A stretch of DNA of 64,000 nucleotides from Schaalia radingae (lineage in GTDB: Bacteria; Actinomycetota; Actinomycetes; Actinomycetales; Actinomycetaceae), in contig NZ_LT629792.1 of the NCBI RefSeq assembly GCF_900106055.1, forward strand, positions 1,798,001-1,862,000, written 5' to 3'. This document shows positions 29,215-40,953 of this stretch, in pieces; position 1 is the stretch's first letter; each line of letters starts with the position of its first letter. The notes under the pieces were generated by a model. The model was given only the letters and a program-made list of their open reading frames with translations, was not told the DNA's origin and did no database searches. The position numbers and the translations under genes were made by a program.

Positions 29215-32200
29215 TTAAATGGCGTCAATGGTTGCTGCTGCGTTCGGACGGGCATCCAAGGTGATGCCCATATCCTCTTGCGCATCGTACGATTCGTCCT
29301 CGTCGCGCAGGTCAATCGGGTTGCCTGCCGCGTCGAGTGCTTCAACGTTCAAGCACAGCGAGCGCATTTCCTGGATGAGGACCCTGAAGGACTCTGGAAT
29401 ACCAGGTTCCGGGATGTCTTCACCCTTGACAATGGCTTCGTAGACCTTGACACGTCCAACGGTGTCGTCCGACTTGATGGTGAGCAGCTCCTGGAGGGCG
29501 TAGGCGGCACCGTAGGCCTCCAGTGCCCACACCTCCATCTCGCCGAAGCGCTGGCCACCGAACTGGGCTTTACCACCCAGCGGCTGCTGCGTAATCATCG
29601 AGTACGGGCCGGTTGAACGGGCATGAATCTTGTCGTCAACCAAGTGGTGCAGCTTGAGCATGTAGGCGTACCCCACTGCGATGGGGTACGGGAACGGTTC
29701 ACCCGAACGGCCATCAAACAGCTGAGCTTTACCTTCATCGTTGGTCAAGCGCTCTCCATCACGGTTGGGACGAACTGAACGCAGCAGGCCTTGCAGCTCC
29801 TCTGCTTCCAGACCGTCGAACACGGGGGTTGCAACCAAGGAGCCGGGCTCGGCGCTGATGCCGTTCTCAGGCAGGAACTTCGTCCAGTCTTCGCCAGCTT
29901 CCTTCGCCTTCGTGGCATCCCAACCCTGGTGGGCCAGCCAGCCGAGGTGGTACTCGAGCACCTGACCGACGTTCATACGTCCAGGAACGCCCAGCGGGTT
30001 CAAGATGATGTCCACAGGTGTGCCATCTTCCAGGAACGGCATGTCTTCGACAGGCAGAATCTTGGAGACGACGCCCTTGTTTCCGTGACGGCCAGCCATC
30101 TTGTCACCAATGGTGATCTTGCGGCGCTGAGCCACGTACACGCGCACCGTCTGGCGCACGCCGGGGTTCAGATCGTCTTCTTCGTCATTGAACTCGCGCA
30201 CGCCAATGACGATGCCCTCTTCACCGTGTGGGACACGCAGGCAGGTGTCGCGCACTTCGCGCGCCTTCTCACCGAAGATGGCGCGCAGCAGGCGCTCCTC
30301 ACTGGTCAGTTCGGTTTCACCCTTCGGGGTGACCTTGCCGACCAGGATGTCGCCGGCCTGAACCTCAGCACCGATGCGGATGATGCCGCGTTCGTCAAGG
30401 TCAGCCAGTGATTCCTCGGACACGTTCGGAATGTCGCGCGTGATTTCCTCGTCGCCCAGCTTCGTTTCGCGGGCGTCAACCTCGTACTCCTCAATATGGA
30501 TGGAGGTCAGGACGTCATCCTGCACGACGCGGCGTGACAGAATCACGGCATCCTCGTAGTTCAGGCCTTCCCACGACATGTAGGCAACCAGCAGGTTCTT
30601 TCCGAGGGCGACTTCACCGTTGTCGGTGGCCGGGCCATCAGCCAGAACGTCTGCTTCTTCAACGCGTTGGCCTTCCTCGACAATGACACGCTGGTTCGTG
30701 CAGTTGCCGGGGTTGGAGCGTTCAAACTTTTCGAGTCGGTAAGTGTCGCGGCCACCCTCGTCAGTTTCAACGACGATCAAGTCGGCGCTGACCTCGGTGA
30801 CGACACCGGCGCGCTCAGCGATCACCATTTCGCCTGAGTCCTGAGCGGCGCGGCGTTCCATGCCGGTGCCGACCAGTGGAGCTTCGGTGCGCAGCAACGG
30901 GACAGCCTGGCGCTGCATGTTCGCGCCCATCAGGGCTCGGTTGGCGTCATCGTGCTCGAGGAACGGGATGAACGCGGTGGCAACAGAGACCATCTGACGT
31001 GCAGAAACGTCCATGTAGTCAACGTCATCGCGCGCAACGAGCAATGGGTCTTCGCCGGAGAGACGGCACAGAACCATCTCTTCGGCAAAAGTGTTGTCCT
31101 CCGTCAGCGGCGATGATGCCTGAGCGATGTAGTGGCCGTTCTCGTCATCAGCGGTCAGGTACTCGACCTCGTCGGTGACGTGGCCGCCACGCACCACGCG
31201 GTACGGCGTCTCGATGAAACCGAAGGGGTTGATGCGCGCGAACGTCGCCATCGTGCCGATCAGACCAATGTTTGGGCCTTCAGGGGTTTCAATCGGGCAC
31301 ATGCGTCCGTAGTGCGACGGGTGAACGTCACGGACCTCCATGCCGGCACGGTCACGCGACAGACCGCCAGGGCCCAGTGCCGACAGGCGGCGCTTGTGGG
31401 TCAAACCGGCCAGCGGGTTGTTCTGATCCATGAACTGTGACAGCTGGGATGTTCCGAAGAACTCCTTGATCGCTGCGACAACGGGGCGGATATTGATCAG
31501 CGACTGAGGCGTGATCGAATCGGCTTCCTGCGTTGTCATGCGTTCACGCACGGTGCGTTCCATGCGCGCCAGGCCGGTACGCACTTGCGACTGGATCAGT
31601 TCGCCCACCGCGCGGATACGACGGTTACCAAAGTGGTCAATATCGTCCGACTCAACGCTGACTTCCACGGCTTTGCCGCCACGCACGCCGGTGAACGTCT
31701 TGTCACCCTTATGCATCGAGAGCATGTATTTGATGGTCGTGACGATGTCTTCCAGCGTCAGAACGGAGGTACGAGGATCCGCATCCAGAGCCAGCTTCTT
31801 GTTGATCTTGTAGCGGCCAACCTTCGCCAGGTCGTAGCGCTTGGAATCGAAGTAGAAGTTATTCAGCAGTGTCTGAGCTGCGTCGACGACTGCGGGCTCA
31901 CCGGGGCGAATCTTGCGGTAGATATCCAGGAGAGCTTCCTCCTGGGTGTCGACCGTGTCCTTCTCAAGGGTTTCCAGCAAAACCGGGTAGTCCGCGAACT
32001 GTTCACGGATCTCAGCTTCGGTCATGCCGATAGCCTTGAGGAAGTGAGTCACCGACTGCTTACGCTTGCGGTCGATACGCACACCCACTGCGTCGCGCTT
32101 GTCGATCTCGAATTCGAGCCAGGCACCGCGGCTGGGGATGACTTTGGCTCCGAAGATTTCCTTATCGGAGGAGCGGTCAGATGTGCGCTCGAAGTACACG

Positions 32201-32694
32201 CCAGGCGAACGGACCAGCTGGGAGACAACGACGCGCTCCGTGCCGTTAATGATGAAAGTGCCGCGCTTGGTCATCAGGGGGAAGTCACCCATGAAGACGG
32301 TCTGCGACTTGATTTCGCCGGTCATGTAATTCATGAACTCGGCGGTGACGTACATCGGTGCTGAGTACGTGTAATCCTTGGCCTTTGCCTCTTCGACCGA
32401 GTACTTCGGGCGTTCGAGTCGATGGTCGCGGAATGACAATGACATGGTTTGTGCGACGTCTTCGATCGGCGAGATCTCCTGGAAGATTTCTTCCAGCCCG
32501 GAAACGTCCGGCACGTCGAATCCGCCTGAAGCTTTCGCAGCCTCAACGCGTTGTTTCCAATTGTCGTTCCCCAGAAGCCAGTCGAAGCTCTGAATCTGCA
32601 GACCCAGCAGGTTCGGGGCCTGCAAAGGTTCGCGAAGCTTCGCAAATGAGATACGGTTCCTGGGCTGATGTGCAGTGGTGCTACTGGCAGCCAA
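29215..32694 (-). CDS. rpoB: DNA-directed RNA polymerase subunit beta
   Basis: The start at TTG 32694 ([19 protein letters not shown]) is chosen because GGGAAGGA lies about 8 bases upstream; a 34-residue extension to 32796 has no ribosome site. This gives 1159 residues, normal for actinobacteria. The rifampicin region reads [20 protein letters not shown] followed by [10 protein letters not shown], with Asp, His and Ser at the usual resistance positions, so it is a susceptible genotype. Confidence 0.96.
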   Translation of the reverse strand: MAASSTTAHQPRNRISFAKLREPLQAPNLLGLQIQSFDWLLGNDNWKQRVEAAKASGGFDVPDVSGLEEIFQEISPIEDVAQTMSLSFRDHRLERPKYSVEEAKAKDYTYSAPMYVTAEFMNYMTGEIKSQTVFMGDFPLMTKRGTFIINGTERVVVSQLVRSPGVYFERTSDRSSDKEIFGAKVIPSRGAWLEFEIDKRDAVGVRIDRKRKQSVTHFLKAIGMTEAEIREQFADYPVLLETLEKDTVDTQEEALLDIYRKIRPGEPAVVDAAQTLLNNFYFDSKRYDLAKVGRYKINKKLALDADPRTSVLTLEDIVTTIKYMLSMHKGDKTFTGVRGGKAVEVSVESDDIDHFGNRRIRAVGELIQSQVRTGLARMERTVRERMTTQEADSITPQSLINIRPVVAAIKEFFGTSQLSQFMDQNNPLAGLTHKRRLSALGPGGLSRDRAGMEVRDVHPSHYGRMCPIETPEGPNIGLIGTMATFARINPFGFIETPYRVVRGGHVTDEVEYLTADDENGHYIAQASSPLTEDNTFAEEMVLCRLSGEDPLLVARDDVDYMDVSARQMVSVATAFIPFLEHDDANRALMGANMQRQAVPLLRTEAPLVGTGMERRAAQDSGEMVIAERAGVVTEVSADLIVVETDEGGRDTYRLEKFERSNPGNCTNQRVIVEEGQRVEEADVLADGPATDNGEVALGKNLLVAYMSWEGLNYEDAVILSRRVVQDDVLTSIHIEEYEVDARETKLGDEEITRDIPNVSEESLADLDERGIIRIGAEVQAGDILVGKVTPKGETELTSEERLLRAIFGEKAREVRDTCLRVPHGEEGIVIGVREFNDEEDDLNPGVRQTVRVYVAQRRKITIGDKMAGRHGNKGVVSKILPVEDMPFLEDGTPVDIILNPLGVPGRMNVGQVLEYHLGWLAHQGWDATKAKEAGEDWTKFLPENGISAEPGSLVATPVFDGLEAEELQGLLRSVRPNRDGERLTNDEGKAQLFDGRSGEPFPYPIAVGYAYMLKLHHLVDDKIHARSTGPYSMITQQPLGGKAQFGGQRFGEMEVWALEAYGAAYALQELLTIKSDDTVGRVKVYEAIVKGEDIPEPGIPESFRVLIQEMRSLCLNVEALDAAGNPIDLRDEDESYDAQEDMGITLDARPNAAATIDAI

Positions 32695-32830
32695 AGGGTG
32701 TCCTTCCCTGCAGTCGGTGAGTGCGCGCTCCCGCCTGCCGCCCCTATCTGATACTGTGTCGCTAGCACACTTAGCGCTGGTCTCGCGTGCGGGCACAGCT
32801 CACCTCGGGCGTCATCAGGCGCAAATAGTT

Positions 32831-32859
32831 ATGTTAGAATCCTTCGCCGCCGTCGGCAA
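32831..32859 (-). promoter_or_regulatory. Putative rpoB promoter
   Basis: On the minus strand TTGCCG (32854-32859) and TAACAT (32831-32836) are 17 bp apart. The start would fall near 32824, giving a leader of about 130 nt before rpoB. Confidence 0.55.
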
Positions 32860-32939
32860 GGGGTATGCGCGAAGCTGTGCCCAATCTCACGGACCCCACC
32901 GCCGTGTTGCTTGGGGCCTGACCGGCGCTTTCACTTTTC

Positions 32940-33030
32940 TCTGCCCCTCCCGTTCACTGTTCTTTGCCCCCGTTTACTGTTCTCTGTCCCTCCCCTTCAC
33001 TGTTTTCCACCCTTTCCATTCGCTGTTTCT
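32940..33030. repeat. Degenerate 21-bp repeats in a pyrimidine tract
   Basis: Four imperfect units of about 21 bp: CCGTTCACTGTTCTTTGCCC, then CGTTTACTGTTCTCTGTCCC, CCCTTCACTGTTTTCCACCC and TCCATTCGCTGTTTCTGCCC. They form the distal part of the pyrimidine tract leading to element 6 (32940-33140). Confidence 0.65.
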
Positions 33031-33140
33031 GCCCTTTCCGTCTGGCTGGTTGTTGCCGGCGGCTGGTCGCCGTCTTTTCCCAGCCCCGAGTGCCGCCTCT
33101 CCCTCTCCCCCTCTCCCTCTCTCCTCCTCTCCCTCCGCTT

Positions 33141-33333
33141 CCCTTCTGTCGATCTCGACCGGTTTTCTTCGCAATTGACGAGGGTACCCATCCGTTTATG
33201 CAGGTCGCAGGCGCGGACGTGCAATGACACCCGAACTGAGTGCGCTGAGATCGACAGATGGGTGAATCGAAGGGAGGAAGTCAAGATCGACGGTCGGGTA
33301 AATGAGGGGAGAAAGTCGAGATCGACAGACGGG
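33141..33333. repeat. Paired-arm element 6 with three right arms
   Basis: Left arm CCCTTCTGTCGATCTC (33141-33156) and right arm GAGATCGACAGATGGG (33247-33262), then two further right arms, AAGATCGACGGTCGGG (33283-33298) and GAGATCGACAGACGGG (33318-33333), in a purine-rich stretch. The core holds an exact ATTGACGAGGG copy and TTATGCAGGTCGCAGG. It lies between rpoB and the serine hydrolase gene. Confidence 0.88.
33174..33184 (+). repeat. ATTGACGAGGG motif inside element 6
   Basis: Exact copy, followed by TACCCATCC. Confidence 0.82.
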
Positions 33334-33444
33334 AATAGTACGGAAGGGGGTGGTGAGAGAAAGCGAGCACGGGAACGAACGGCGAACCGAATTAGGAACC
33401 GCTCGCCAGGTGCTCAATACACGCGAGCCAGCAGACACCAGGCC

Positions 33445-34794
33445 CTACCGGCCGCCGCCAAGGATGTCGCGAATACAAGCAGACAGCAGCACTGACTTCG
33501 GGTCCAGTCCGCCAGGCTCGTTCATGCGGCGCACATTGTATCCGAATGCCAAGCCGTAGAACGGATCAGCAAAGCCCAACGCTCCGCCCGCACCGTCGTG
33601 CCCGATAGCCTGATAGGAGCCAAACGGGAACATACCATTGGGCTTTTGAAACACCCGAGCAAAACACATGACGTTTTGCAGCACTCGATCCATCCCGAAC
33701 ACCTGCTGCGTTCCCATTAGTTTCACCGTGTCAGGCGTTAAGAACGGCTCAGACAGATCATGGCGTGGGTTTCCCTCGTCAATTCGTGAAGCAGAACAGT
33801 CGTTGAGACCGGTGACAGCTGCTGCGTACAGGCGAGCCAGGCCGCGAGCGGAACCGACCCCACCTGTCGACGCAACGCCGGCGGCACGAATATGGCGGTG
33901 GTTCGGTGTGGGTGTGTTGTCTGGCTCAATGACGCCGCCACCGAGTGCGGACAGCGCGCCAAGCGAATCTCCGAGCTCGCACTGGCCTACCGCTGCCGCA
34001 AGCTCATCAGCGCTGACAGGCCCGGCGCCAGGATCGTCGGACAGAGCGGCCGTTCCCGGAACCCGTTCGCCACGCTTGTCACGTTCCGCCAGGGCTTTCT
34101 CGAAGGGAAGAGACGGCAGGATGGGTTCGTAGCGATCATCTTCCGATTCAGGAAAGCCGATATAGAAGTCAATGTCACGTGGGGCACGAACCTCACGCTC
34201 GTAATGGGTTTGCAGGTCCTCACCGGCGACTCGACGGAAAAGTTCCTCCATCAGCGGTCCGATCGTGCGGCCGTGGTAGCCAAACGCCGTGCCCGGGCGC
34301 CACAGCGGTGACATGGCTGCCAACTTTGCCGCCATCCCGCGCGAGTCATAGGGCACATCCATCAAACGCATCGATTCTTCGCCAAGCAGTCCCGCCTGAT
34401 GGGACAGCATTTGACTGACTGTAATCTGGTCTTTGCCACAGGCGGCAAACTCCGGCCAGTAATACGCAACTCGCTGCTCAAGATCCAAGTCACCTGAGTC
34501 AACCAAGCGCGCCAAGGTCAGTGCGGAAGCACCTTTTGTTGCCGAGAAAAACCCTGTAACCGTCTGCCCATCCATGAGACCGCCGCCCCATAAGTCAACG
34601 ATCTTGTCACCGTTGACGTAGGCGCACACCTGAGCAGAGTAGGTGGGATCGCGCTGGAGCATGCGTGCGAAAAGAGTCTTGACCGACTCGAATCGTTCGT
34701 CGACCCAGCCGTGCACCTCTCCGGCGCGGCGCGGCTCATCCGCGTCGATGTCACGTGCGGCTGCATCTGTCCGGCTGTTCATTTCCGTATTCAT
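33445..34794 (-). CDS. Serine hydrolase of the beta-lactamase/class C (family VIII esterase) type
   Basis: A 449-residue cytosolic-looking enzyme with no signal peptide. The SxxK nucleophile motif is SATK at residues 84-87. The second motif region reads FGYHGRTIG, so the Tyr is kept but the usual YxN asparagine is replaced by Gly. The third motif is probably the HDGAGGALGF loop. This fits family VIII esterases and penicillin-binding-like hydrolases; a true beta-lactamase role is not supported. The ATG has an AAGGAG site. An exact ATTGACGAGGG copy lies inside the gene (33773-33783). Confidence 0.82.
   Translation of the reverse strand: MNTEMNSRTDAAARDIDADEPRRAGEVHGWVDERFESVKTLFARMLQRDPTYSAQVCAYVNGDKIVDLWGGGLMDGQTVTGFFSATKGASALTLARLVDSGDLDLEQRVAYYWPEFAACGKDQITVSQMLSHQAGLLGEESMRLMDVPYDSRGMAAKLAAMSPLWRPGTAFGYHGRTIGPLMEELFRRVAGEDLQTHYEREVRAPRDIDFYIGFPESEDDRYEPILPSLPFEKALAERDKRGERVPGTAALSDDPGAGPVSADELAAAVGQCELGDSLGALSALGGGVIEPDNTPTPNHRHIRAAGVASTGGVGSARGLARLYAAAVTGLNDCSASRIDEGNPRHDLSEPFLTPDTVKLMGTQQVFGMDRVLQNVMCFARVFQKPNGMFPFGSYQAIGHDGAGGALGFADPFYGLAFGYNVRRMNEPGGLDPKSVLLSACIRDILGGGR
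33773..33783 (-). repeat. ATTGACGAGGG motif inside the serine hydrolase gene
   Basis: Exact copy on the coding strand, followed by AAACCCACGC; it encodes Ile-Asp-Glu-Gly. Confidence 0.8.
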
Positions 34795-34912
34795 GGCACT
34801 CTCCTTTGCGCGCTTGCACTGTCAGTTTCCCGCAGGTTCACCGCCGCTGCCACCGCTACCGCCGCACGGGCCGATCCGCATACCGCCCTTCGCTCCCTCA
34901 CACCCCTCGTCC

Positions 34913-35035
34913 CCCATCTGTCGATTTCAACGGGTCTGAGTGACCTATTGCCGAGCAGACTCCGCTCCTTTTGCAGGTCAGAAGCTCGCGAGCATATACG
35001 GCGTGTCTGCAAACGAAGTGAGATCGACAGTTGGG
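34913..35035. repeat. Paired-arm element 7
   Basis: Left arm CCCATCTGTCGATTTC (34913-34928) and right arm GAGATCGACAGTTGGG (35020-35035) about 91 bp apart. The core has TTTTGCAGGTCAGAAG, shared with element 6, and a degenerate ATTGCCGAGCAG in place of the motif. It fills much of the 399-bp gap between the serine hydrolase and rmlB genes. Confidence 0.85.
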
Positions 35036-35193
35036 GAATGGAATGGAGGGCGGAGTTGAAGCTGCCGCCTTTGCCGAGAGCTTCGGGAGCACAGAAAACC
35101 CGCATACCTGCAATTACACGACGCACCAGTCGCGGCTTGGTGCCCCAGTACACATCCTGCCCCCACACAGCGAGGATGCAGACGGCGAGATCT

Positions 35194-36303
<1,110 letters not shown>

Positions 36304-36378
36304 CTAGCGTGCAGACATCACGGTTGCGGGGCTCGCGCGTCATCGCCTGCCCACACTTCGCACAGTGGCCACACCGCC

Positions 36379-36430
36379 CATATACAAGTGTCGCGGCCCA
36401 GCTGATGCTGAACCGCGACAACTTGATATG
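36379..36430 (-). terminator. Terminator hairpin after rplL
   Basis: CATATACAAGTGTCGCGG (36379-36396) pairs with CCGCGACAACTTGATATG (36413-36430), an 18-nt stem with one bulge on each side and a 16-base loop. It lies 32 bp after the rplL stop and would end rplJL transcription before rmlB. Confidence 0.72.
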
Positions 36431-36462
36431 CGCTTAAGCTAGCGCGAGAGTTTCAAGTGAAA

Positions 36463-36849
36463 TCACTTGAGGGTGACGGTGCCGCCAGCCTCTTCGATCT
36501 CTGCCTTGGCCTTCTCGGCGTCTTCCTTGGAAGCGTTCTCGAAGATGGCCGACGGTGCGCCGTCAACCAGGCCCTTGGCGTCCTTCAGGCCGAGGCCGGT
36601 GAGGGACTTGACAGCCTTGATAACGGCAACCTTCTTGTCGCCGGCTGCTTCGAGGACAACCTCGAACTCGGTCTTTTCCTCAGCTGCTGCTTCTTCACCG
36701 GCAGCGGCTGGTGCTGCAACAACGGCGGCGGCCGGTGCGGCAGCCTCAACGTCGAAGACCTCTTCGAACTGCTTGACGAAATCGGACAGCTCGATCAGGG
36801 TCATTTCCTTGAAAGCTTCGATGAGCTCATCTGCGGAGAGCTTAGCCAT
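36463..36849 (-). CDS. rplL: 50S ribosomal protein L7/L12
   Basis: Stalk protein that recruits translation GTPases. The N-terminal helical dimer domain is followed by an Ala-rich hinge ([22 protein letters not shown]) and a C-terminal domain ending [20 protein letters not shown] and GGTVTLK. The ATG at 36849 is better placed than one at 36858 relative to GGAAGG. 128 residues. Confidence 0.97.
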   Translation of the reverse strand: MAKLSADELIEAFKEMTLIELSDFVKQFEEVFDVEAAAPAAAVVAAPAAAGEEAAAEEKTEFEVVLEAAGDKKVAVIKAVKSLTGLGLKDAKGLVDGAPSAIFENASKEDAEKAKAEIEEAGGTVTLK

Positions 36850-36951
36850 GAGTGGCATCCTTCCTTGTTTGGCCTGCTACGCGAGCAGATTACGTTGTGT
36901 AAATGAGTCCGGGTGCATGGCGGTGAGGCCAGTAACCCGGGGCCTGTCGCG

Positions 36952-37473
36952 TCAGGCCGCTTGCTCCTGCTTGTCGCGAAGAGCATCGATTGTGCGCACA
37001 GCCTTGGTGGGCAGTGCATTGAATGCGTACGCAGCCTGGGAGAGCTTCGCCTTGAGGGCACCTGCAGCCTTGGCCAGCAGGACCTCGCGGGATTCCAGAT
37101 CAGCAAGCTTCTTGACGGCGTCAGCATCGAGTGCGACACCATCCATAGCGCCAGACTTCAAAACCAGCGCCGGGTTATCCTTGGCAAAATCACGCAGCGT
37201 CTTGGCGGCCTCAACCGGCTCACCGCTGACGAATGCAATAGCTGTCGGGCCCTTCAGGTCGTCCTCGAGGAAATCGAATCCGACTTCGCGGGCCGCCAGC
37301 CGTGCCAGCGTGTTCTTCACCACGGCGTAGCTCACGTCATTGCCCAAACCGCGACGCAGCTCCTTGAGCTGTGCAACGGTCAGACCGCGATACTCAGTCA
37401 GCAGCACGGCATCCGAGTTGCGGAACTTCTCCGTCAGCTCGGCGACAACTGCCTCCTTGTCAGACCTCGCCAT
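36952..37473 (-). CDS. rplJ: 50S ribosomal protein L10
   Basis: Stalk base that anchors L7/L12. The start MARSDKEAVVAELTEKF has a GGAAGGAGG site. The core has TEYRGLTVAQLKELRRGLG and NTLARLAAREVG. 173 residues. It follows a long structured leader with a terminator-like hairpin. Confidence 0.97.
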   Translation of the reverse strand: MARSDKEAVVAELTEKFRNSDAVLLTEYRGLTVAQLKELRRGLGNDVSYAVVKNTLARLAAREVGFDFLEDDLKGPTAIAFVSGEPVEAAKTLRDFAKDNPALVLKSGAMDGVALDADAVKKLADLESREVLLAKAAGALKAKLSQAAYAFNALPTKAVRTIDALRDKQEQAA

Positions 37474-37663
37474 GGTCCTCCTTCCGAAAAGTCAGCCGCC
37501 GTACCCACGAAAAAGCCCGACACGCAGGTTCGTGTCGGGCTTGCACCACGCTTGTCCAGGTTTCCGCAAGGGAGCTGTTCAAGTCACGTTTCCTGCGTCG
37601 GTCGCTCTTGCGCTTCGATCTACTGTCAGTAGATGTCCGACGGTCTTTGGCTGTTCCACTATA
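37474..37663 (-). promoter_or_regulatory. Candidate L10 (rplJ) leader with promoter -10 box
   Basis: A TATAGT box on the minus strand (37658-37663) would give a transcript with about 175 nt of leader. Inside are a 7-bp hairpin ATCTACT/AGTAGAT (37618-37634) and a terminator-like stem directly upstream of rplJ. Position and size fit the L10-leader RNA that binds L10(L12)4 in other bacteria; the kink-turn sequence itself was not identified by eye. Confidence 0.5.
37510..37540 (-). terminator. Attenuator hairpin upstream of rplJ
   Basis: GCCCGACACG and CGTGTCGGGC form a 10-bp perfect stem with a 6-base loop, followed by TTTTT on the minus strand. It ends 36 bases before the rplJ ATG, so it can act as an attenuator controlled by the leader. 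Confidence 0.8.
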
Positions 37664-37919
37664 CCAAGATCGATGTGCGGCCTCTACTGTGCGCTGTGTG
37701 CAACAAAGCACGTTTGTGTGCCGCTATTTATTCCCGCCCTTATGCCTCTGGCATCCTGCACATTCCCACGTGTTCTCCTCTCGCTTTTTCTCGCCGTTCT
37801 CCCGCTCGCTCTCTTAGCTCCCCTCGGCATCCCTCTTGGCCTGCTCTCGACCTGCTCCTCAGCCTTCCTCTCCGCCTTCCCTCATCTTCCCCCTCCCCCT
37901 CATCCTGTCCGCATTAATC

Positions 37920-38075
37920 CCCAACTGTCGATCTGGAGCTCCCGTTATCGTCCTAATTGACGAGGGAGGCCCACACCTTCCGCGAATAACACTCTCTGAC
38001 CAGTGAAAACGTTCGTCAGTGTTGAAAGCCAGTAATCCAGCCCGCCTTCTTGGTCCATCGAGATCGACAGTTGGG
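37920..38075. repeat. Paired-arm element 8
   Basis: Left arm CCCAACTGTCGATCTG (37920-37935) and right arm GAGATCGACAGTTGGG (38060-38075), 124 bp apart, with an exact ATTGACGAGGG in the core and a TGACCAGTG box. A 200-bp pyrimidine tract (37720-37919) precedes it, and a purine-rich stretch (38076-38160) follows. It separates rplA from the rplJ leader. Confidence 0.9.
37956..37966 (+). repeat. ATTGACGAGGG motif inside element 8
   Basis: Exact copy, followed by AGGCCCACACC. Confidence 0.82.
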
Positions 38076-38292
38076 ATTGGTAGGGGTGGGTGGGCTTCGG
38101 GAAAAGGGGGCTGCCGAGAGTAAGACGAAATGCGGATGAGACCGGACGCGGAAAAGGTGGCACGCAACGAAGACGTTCCACTAGAGAGTCGCCATGTGCT
38201 GAAGTCGGCTCAGGTCAAAATGCCATGCGCTGGAGACGGCGTGCTAGAAAGGGGCCGCGCATTCAAGACAGGGCTCATCGATGACGGCACAC

Positions 38293-38334
38293 AATGGGGG
38301 TGGGTTCGCACACGCGTGCGAACCCACCCCCATT
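38293..38334 (-). terminator. Terminator hairpin after rplA
   Basis: A 19-bp perfect inverted repeat (AATGGGGGTGGGTTCGCAC and its complement) with a 4-base loop, 147 bp after the rplA stop. There is no T tract, as in other GC-rich terminators here. It should close the secE-nusG-rplKA unit. Confidence 0.78.
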
Positions 38335-38480
38335 TATCAAGATTGCGACGTGACGCGGGCGCTGCGGCACCCTCGTCGAGGATCGCTCAGGCATCAATCC
38401 GCCTGGTCATCAACCCAACCGGTCATCTCTGCAACCGATCGCCGAAGCACCGAGAATCAATGCCGTCAGGCATCGAACAA

Positions 38481-39194
38481 TCAGTCGTCAGTGCCGAGCA
38501 GATCGCGCGTCTTGGTCGGATCCAACGGGATGCCAGGGCCCATCGTCGTTGAAACGGTGGCCTTCGTGATGTAGCGACCCTTGGAGGAGGACGGCTTCAG
38601 ACGCAGGACTTCATCGAGGGCAGCGGCGTAGTTTTCCGTCAGCTGCTCAGCAGTGAAGGATGCCTTGCCGATGATGAACGCCAGGTTCGCGTGCTTGTCC
38701 ACACGGAACTCGATACGGCCACCCTTGATCTCCTTGACAGCCTTGCCAACTTCCATCGTGACCGTTCCGGTCTTCGGGTTCGGCATGAGGCCACGAGGAC
38801 CGAGGACGCGACCCAGACGGCCAACCTTGCCCATCATGTCAGGGGTTGCGACGGCCACATCAAAATCGGTGTAGCCCTTCTGGACCTTCTCAATCAGTTC
38901 GTCGCCGCCGACCTCGTCAGCTCCGGCGTCGATCGCTTCCTGCGCGCGCGGGCCCACAGCGAAGACCAAGACCCGTGAGGTCTTGCCAGTGCCGTGCGGC
39001 AGGGAAACGGTTCCGCGGACCATCTGGTCTGCTTTACGGGGATCGACACCCAGTCGGAACATCACCTCAACGGTGGCGTCAAACTTGGTGACAGTGGTTT
39101 CTTTTGCCAGTTTCATGGCTTCAAGAGGTTCGTATACCTCACCGGCGTGGATCTTCTCCGCGGCGGCCCGGTAGCTCTTCGAGCGCTTTGTCAT
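38481..39194 (-). CDS. rplA: 50S ribosomal protein L1
   Basis: L1 stalk protein and usual repressor of the rplKA operon. It starts [15 protein letters not shown] with an AAGGAG site and carries the signature [17 protein letters not shown] plus [14 protein letters not shown]. 237 residues. Confidence 0.97.
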   Translation of the reverse strand: MTKRSKSYRAAAEKIHAGEVYEPLEAMKLAKETTVTKFDATVEVMFRLGVDPRKADQMVRGTVSLPHGTGKTSRVLVFAVGPRAQEAIDAGADEVGGDELIEKVQKGYTDFDVAVATPDMMGKVGRLGRVLGPRGLMPNPKTGTVTMEVGKAVKEIKGGRIEFRVDKHANLAFIIGKASFTAEQLTENYAAALDEVLRLKPSSSKGRYITKATVSTTMGPGIPLDPTKTRDLLGTDD

Positions 39195-39268
39195 TCTGCT
39201 ATCTCCTTGCAGGTGTGGTGTGTTCGGGCAAGCGCTTGCCCTTCCACAAAGATTGGTTTGGTGACGTA

Positions 39269-39700
39269 TCAGTCGCTGACGGTGATGCCCATGGAACGGG
39301 CGGTGCCGGCAATGATCTTGATCGCGGCTTCGATGTCGTTGGCGTTGAGGTCCTGCATCTTGGTCTCAGCGATCTCGCGAACCTGATCTTTGGTCAGGTT
39401 TGCCACCTTGGTGGTGTGAGGCGTCGGTGAGCCCTTGTCCACGCCAGCCGCCTTCTTGATCATCTGTGCAGCCGGAGGCGTCTTGAGAACGAACGTGAAC
39501 GTACGGTCTTCATAGACGGTGATCTCAACAGGGACGATATTGCCGCGCTGAGATTCGGTTGCAGCGTTGTACGCCTTGGTGAACTCCACGATGTTCACGC
39601 CGTGCTGGCTCAGTGCCGGGCCAACTGGCGGAGCCGGAGTTGCAGCACCGGCAGGGATCTGCAGCTTGATCAGGCCGGTGACCTTCTTCTTTGGTGCCAT
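39269..39700 (-). CDS. rplK: 50S ribosomal protein L11
   Basis: GTPase-centre protein and thiostrepton target. The start [18 protein letters not shown] gives 143 residues. The proline-containing loop [18 protein letters not shown] is intact, and the C terminus reads [20 protein letters not shown]. The 200-bp gap to nusG shows no other feature. Confidence 0.97.
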   Translation of the reverse strand: MAPKKKVTGLIKLQIPAGAATPAPPVGPALSQHGVNIVEFTKAYNAATESQRGNIVPVEITVYEDRTFTFVLKTPPAAQMIKKAAGVDKGSPTPHTTKVANLTKDQVREIAETKMQDLNANDIEAAIKIIAGTARSMGITVSD

Positions 39701-39900
39701 ATAAGTTACGGGTCTTTCATTGGTGATTCGAAGCGAACCGACGGTTGCCGATCCGCCTGCGCGTCCTACACGCAAATGCAGACGCACAAACAGCGATGAT
39801 ATCGCGTCAGATACCTTGATCCCAAGTTCTCGTGCGCGACATCACTCACTAAGCTGTGCGCAACACCTGGGCGGGCGTGTCCGCCCCTGCGCCGCGGCGA

Positions 39901-40890
39901 CTAGTCGTCGATCTTTTGAACCTGATCGAAGTTGAGTTCCAGAGGCGTTTCGCGCTCGAAAATCGTGACCAGAACTTTCAGCTTCTGGGTCTCGGGCATG
40001 ATCTCGGAGATTACGGCGTTCATCGTTTCGAACGGTCCGTCCACCACTGTGACAACTTCGCCCACCTCGTAGCTGACCTTGAGTTCCTGAACCGGAGCCG
40101 GGCCAGTCTTGTTTTCCTGAGCGGCCTCTTCCATGACGTTCGGGGTGAGCATCATGACAACCTCATCTTCAGACAGAGGCATCGGATTGTGCTGATCGCC
40201 AACGAAGCCGGTCACGGCTGGCGTTTCCTTGACAACTCGGTATGACGCGTCAGTGAAGTCCATGCACACCAGGACGTATCCGGGGATGCGCACACGACGC
40301 ACACGCTTCTTCTGAGAGCCGCGGAATTCCATGACATATTCGTCGGGAACCTCAACGCGGTAGATGTAGTCCTCCATGTTCTGGCTGGTGATGCGCTGTT
40401 CAAGGTTAGCCTTGACCTTGCGCTCGTGGCCGGAATACGTGTGGATGACGTACCAGTCGCCTGGCAGAAGGCGCAGCTCGCCACGCAGAACTTCGATGGG
40501 GTCTTCGATTTCGTCAGCCGCGGATTCAGTGTCCGCATCGCCCGGCTGCTCGCTTGCTTCAGCGTCGCCAATCTCCGAGGGTGGCTGATCCTTAGCAGGC
40601 ACCTCATCATGAGCGGGCGCCTCAGCTACAGCCGCATCAGCATCGGATCCACCGTGCTCGGTGGCAGCAACTGACTCAATCACAGCTGCAGTTTCTTCCT
40701 GCGCGAGGGTGGAGTCAGCTGTCTCGACGCCATCAGCTGTCTCGGCGTCATCAGCTTTCTGCGCGCCGCTGCCCTCCGATACAGATTCGGATGCAGAGAC
40801 GAACTGAGGGGCAGAATCAGCGTCGACGTGCGTATCGTTTACAGCGGTAGTCTCATCCGCATCTGGTGCGTTTTCAATGTGGTCGCTCAC
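39901..40890 (-). CDS. nusG: Transcription elongation/termination factor NusG with a long acidic N-terminal tail
   Basis: Binds RNA polymerase and couples it to Rho and the ribosome. The NGN domain starts near residue 145 ([17 protein letters not shown]) and the KOW domain near residue 275 ([15 protein letters not shown]). Residues 1-135 are Glu/Asp/Ala/Ser-rich and disordered. Actinobacterial NusG often has such a tail, but this one is at the long end. The GTG start has an AAGGAGG site. Confidence 0.96.
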   Translation of the reverse strand: MSDHIENAPDADETTAVNDTHVDADSAPQFVSASESVSEGSGAQKADDAETADGVETADSTLAQEETAAVIESVAATEHGGSDADAAVAEAPAHDEVPAKDQPPSEIGDAEASEQPGDADTESAADEIEDPIEVLRGELRLLPGDWYVIHTYSGHERKVKANLEQRITSQNMEDYIYRVEVPDEYVMEFRGSQKKRVRRVRIPGYVLVCMDFTDASYRVVKETPAVTGFVGDQHNPMPLSEDEVVMMLTPNVMEEAAQENKTGPAPVQELKVSYEVGEVVTVVDGPFETMNAVISEIMPETQKLKVLVTIFERETPLELNFDQVQKIDD

Positions 40891-40953
40891 GTGTCCTCCT
40901 TCAGAGCCAACGCGCGTGGGCTTGTCAGCAGTGGTTGACGAACCGTAGAAGAA

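Noticed and set aside
33445..34794. Serine hydrolase as a true class C beta-lactamase
   Set aside because: No signal peptide, and the YxN motif lacks its asparagine; an esterase-type hydrolase is a better description.
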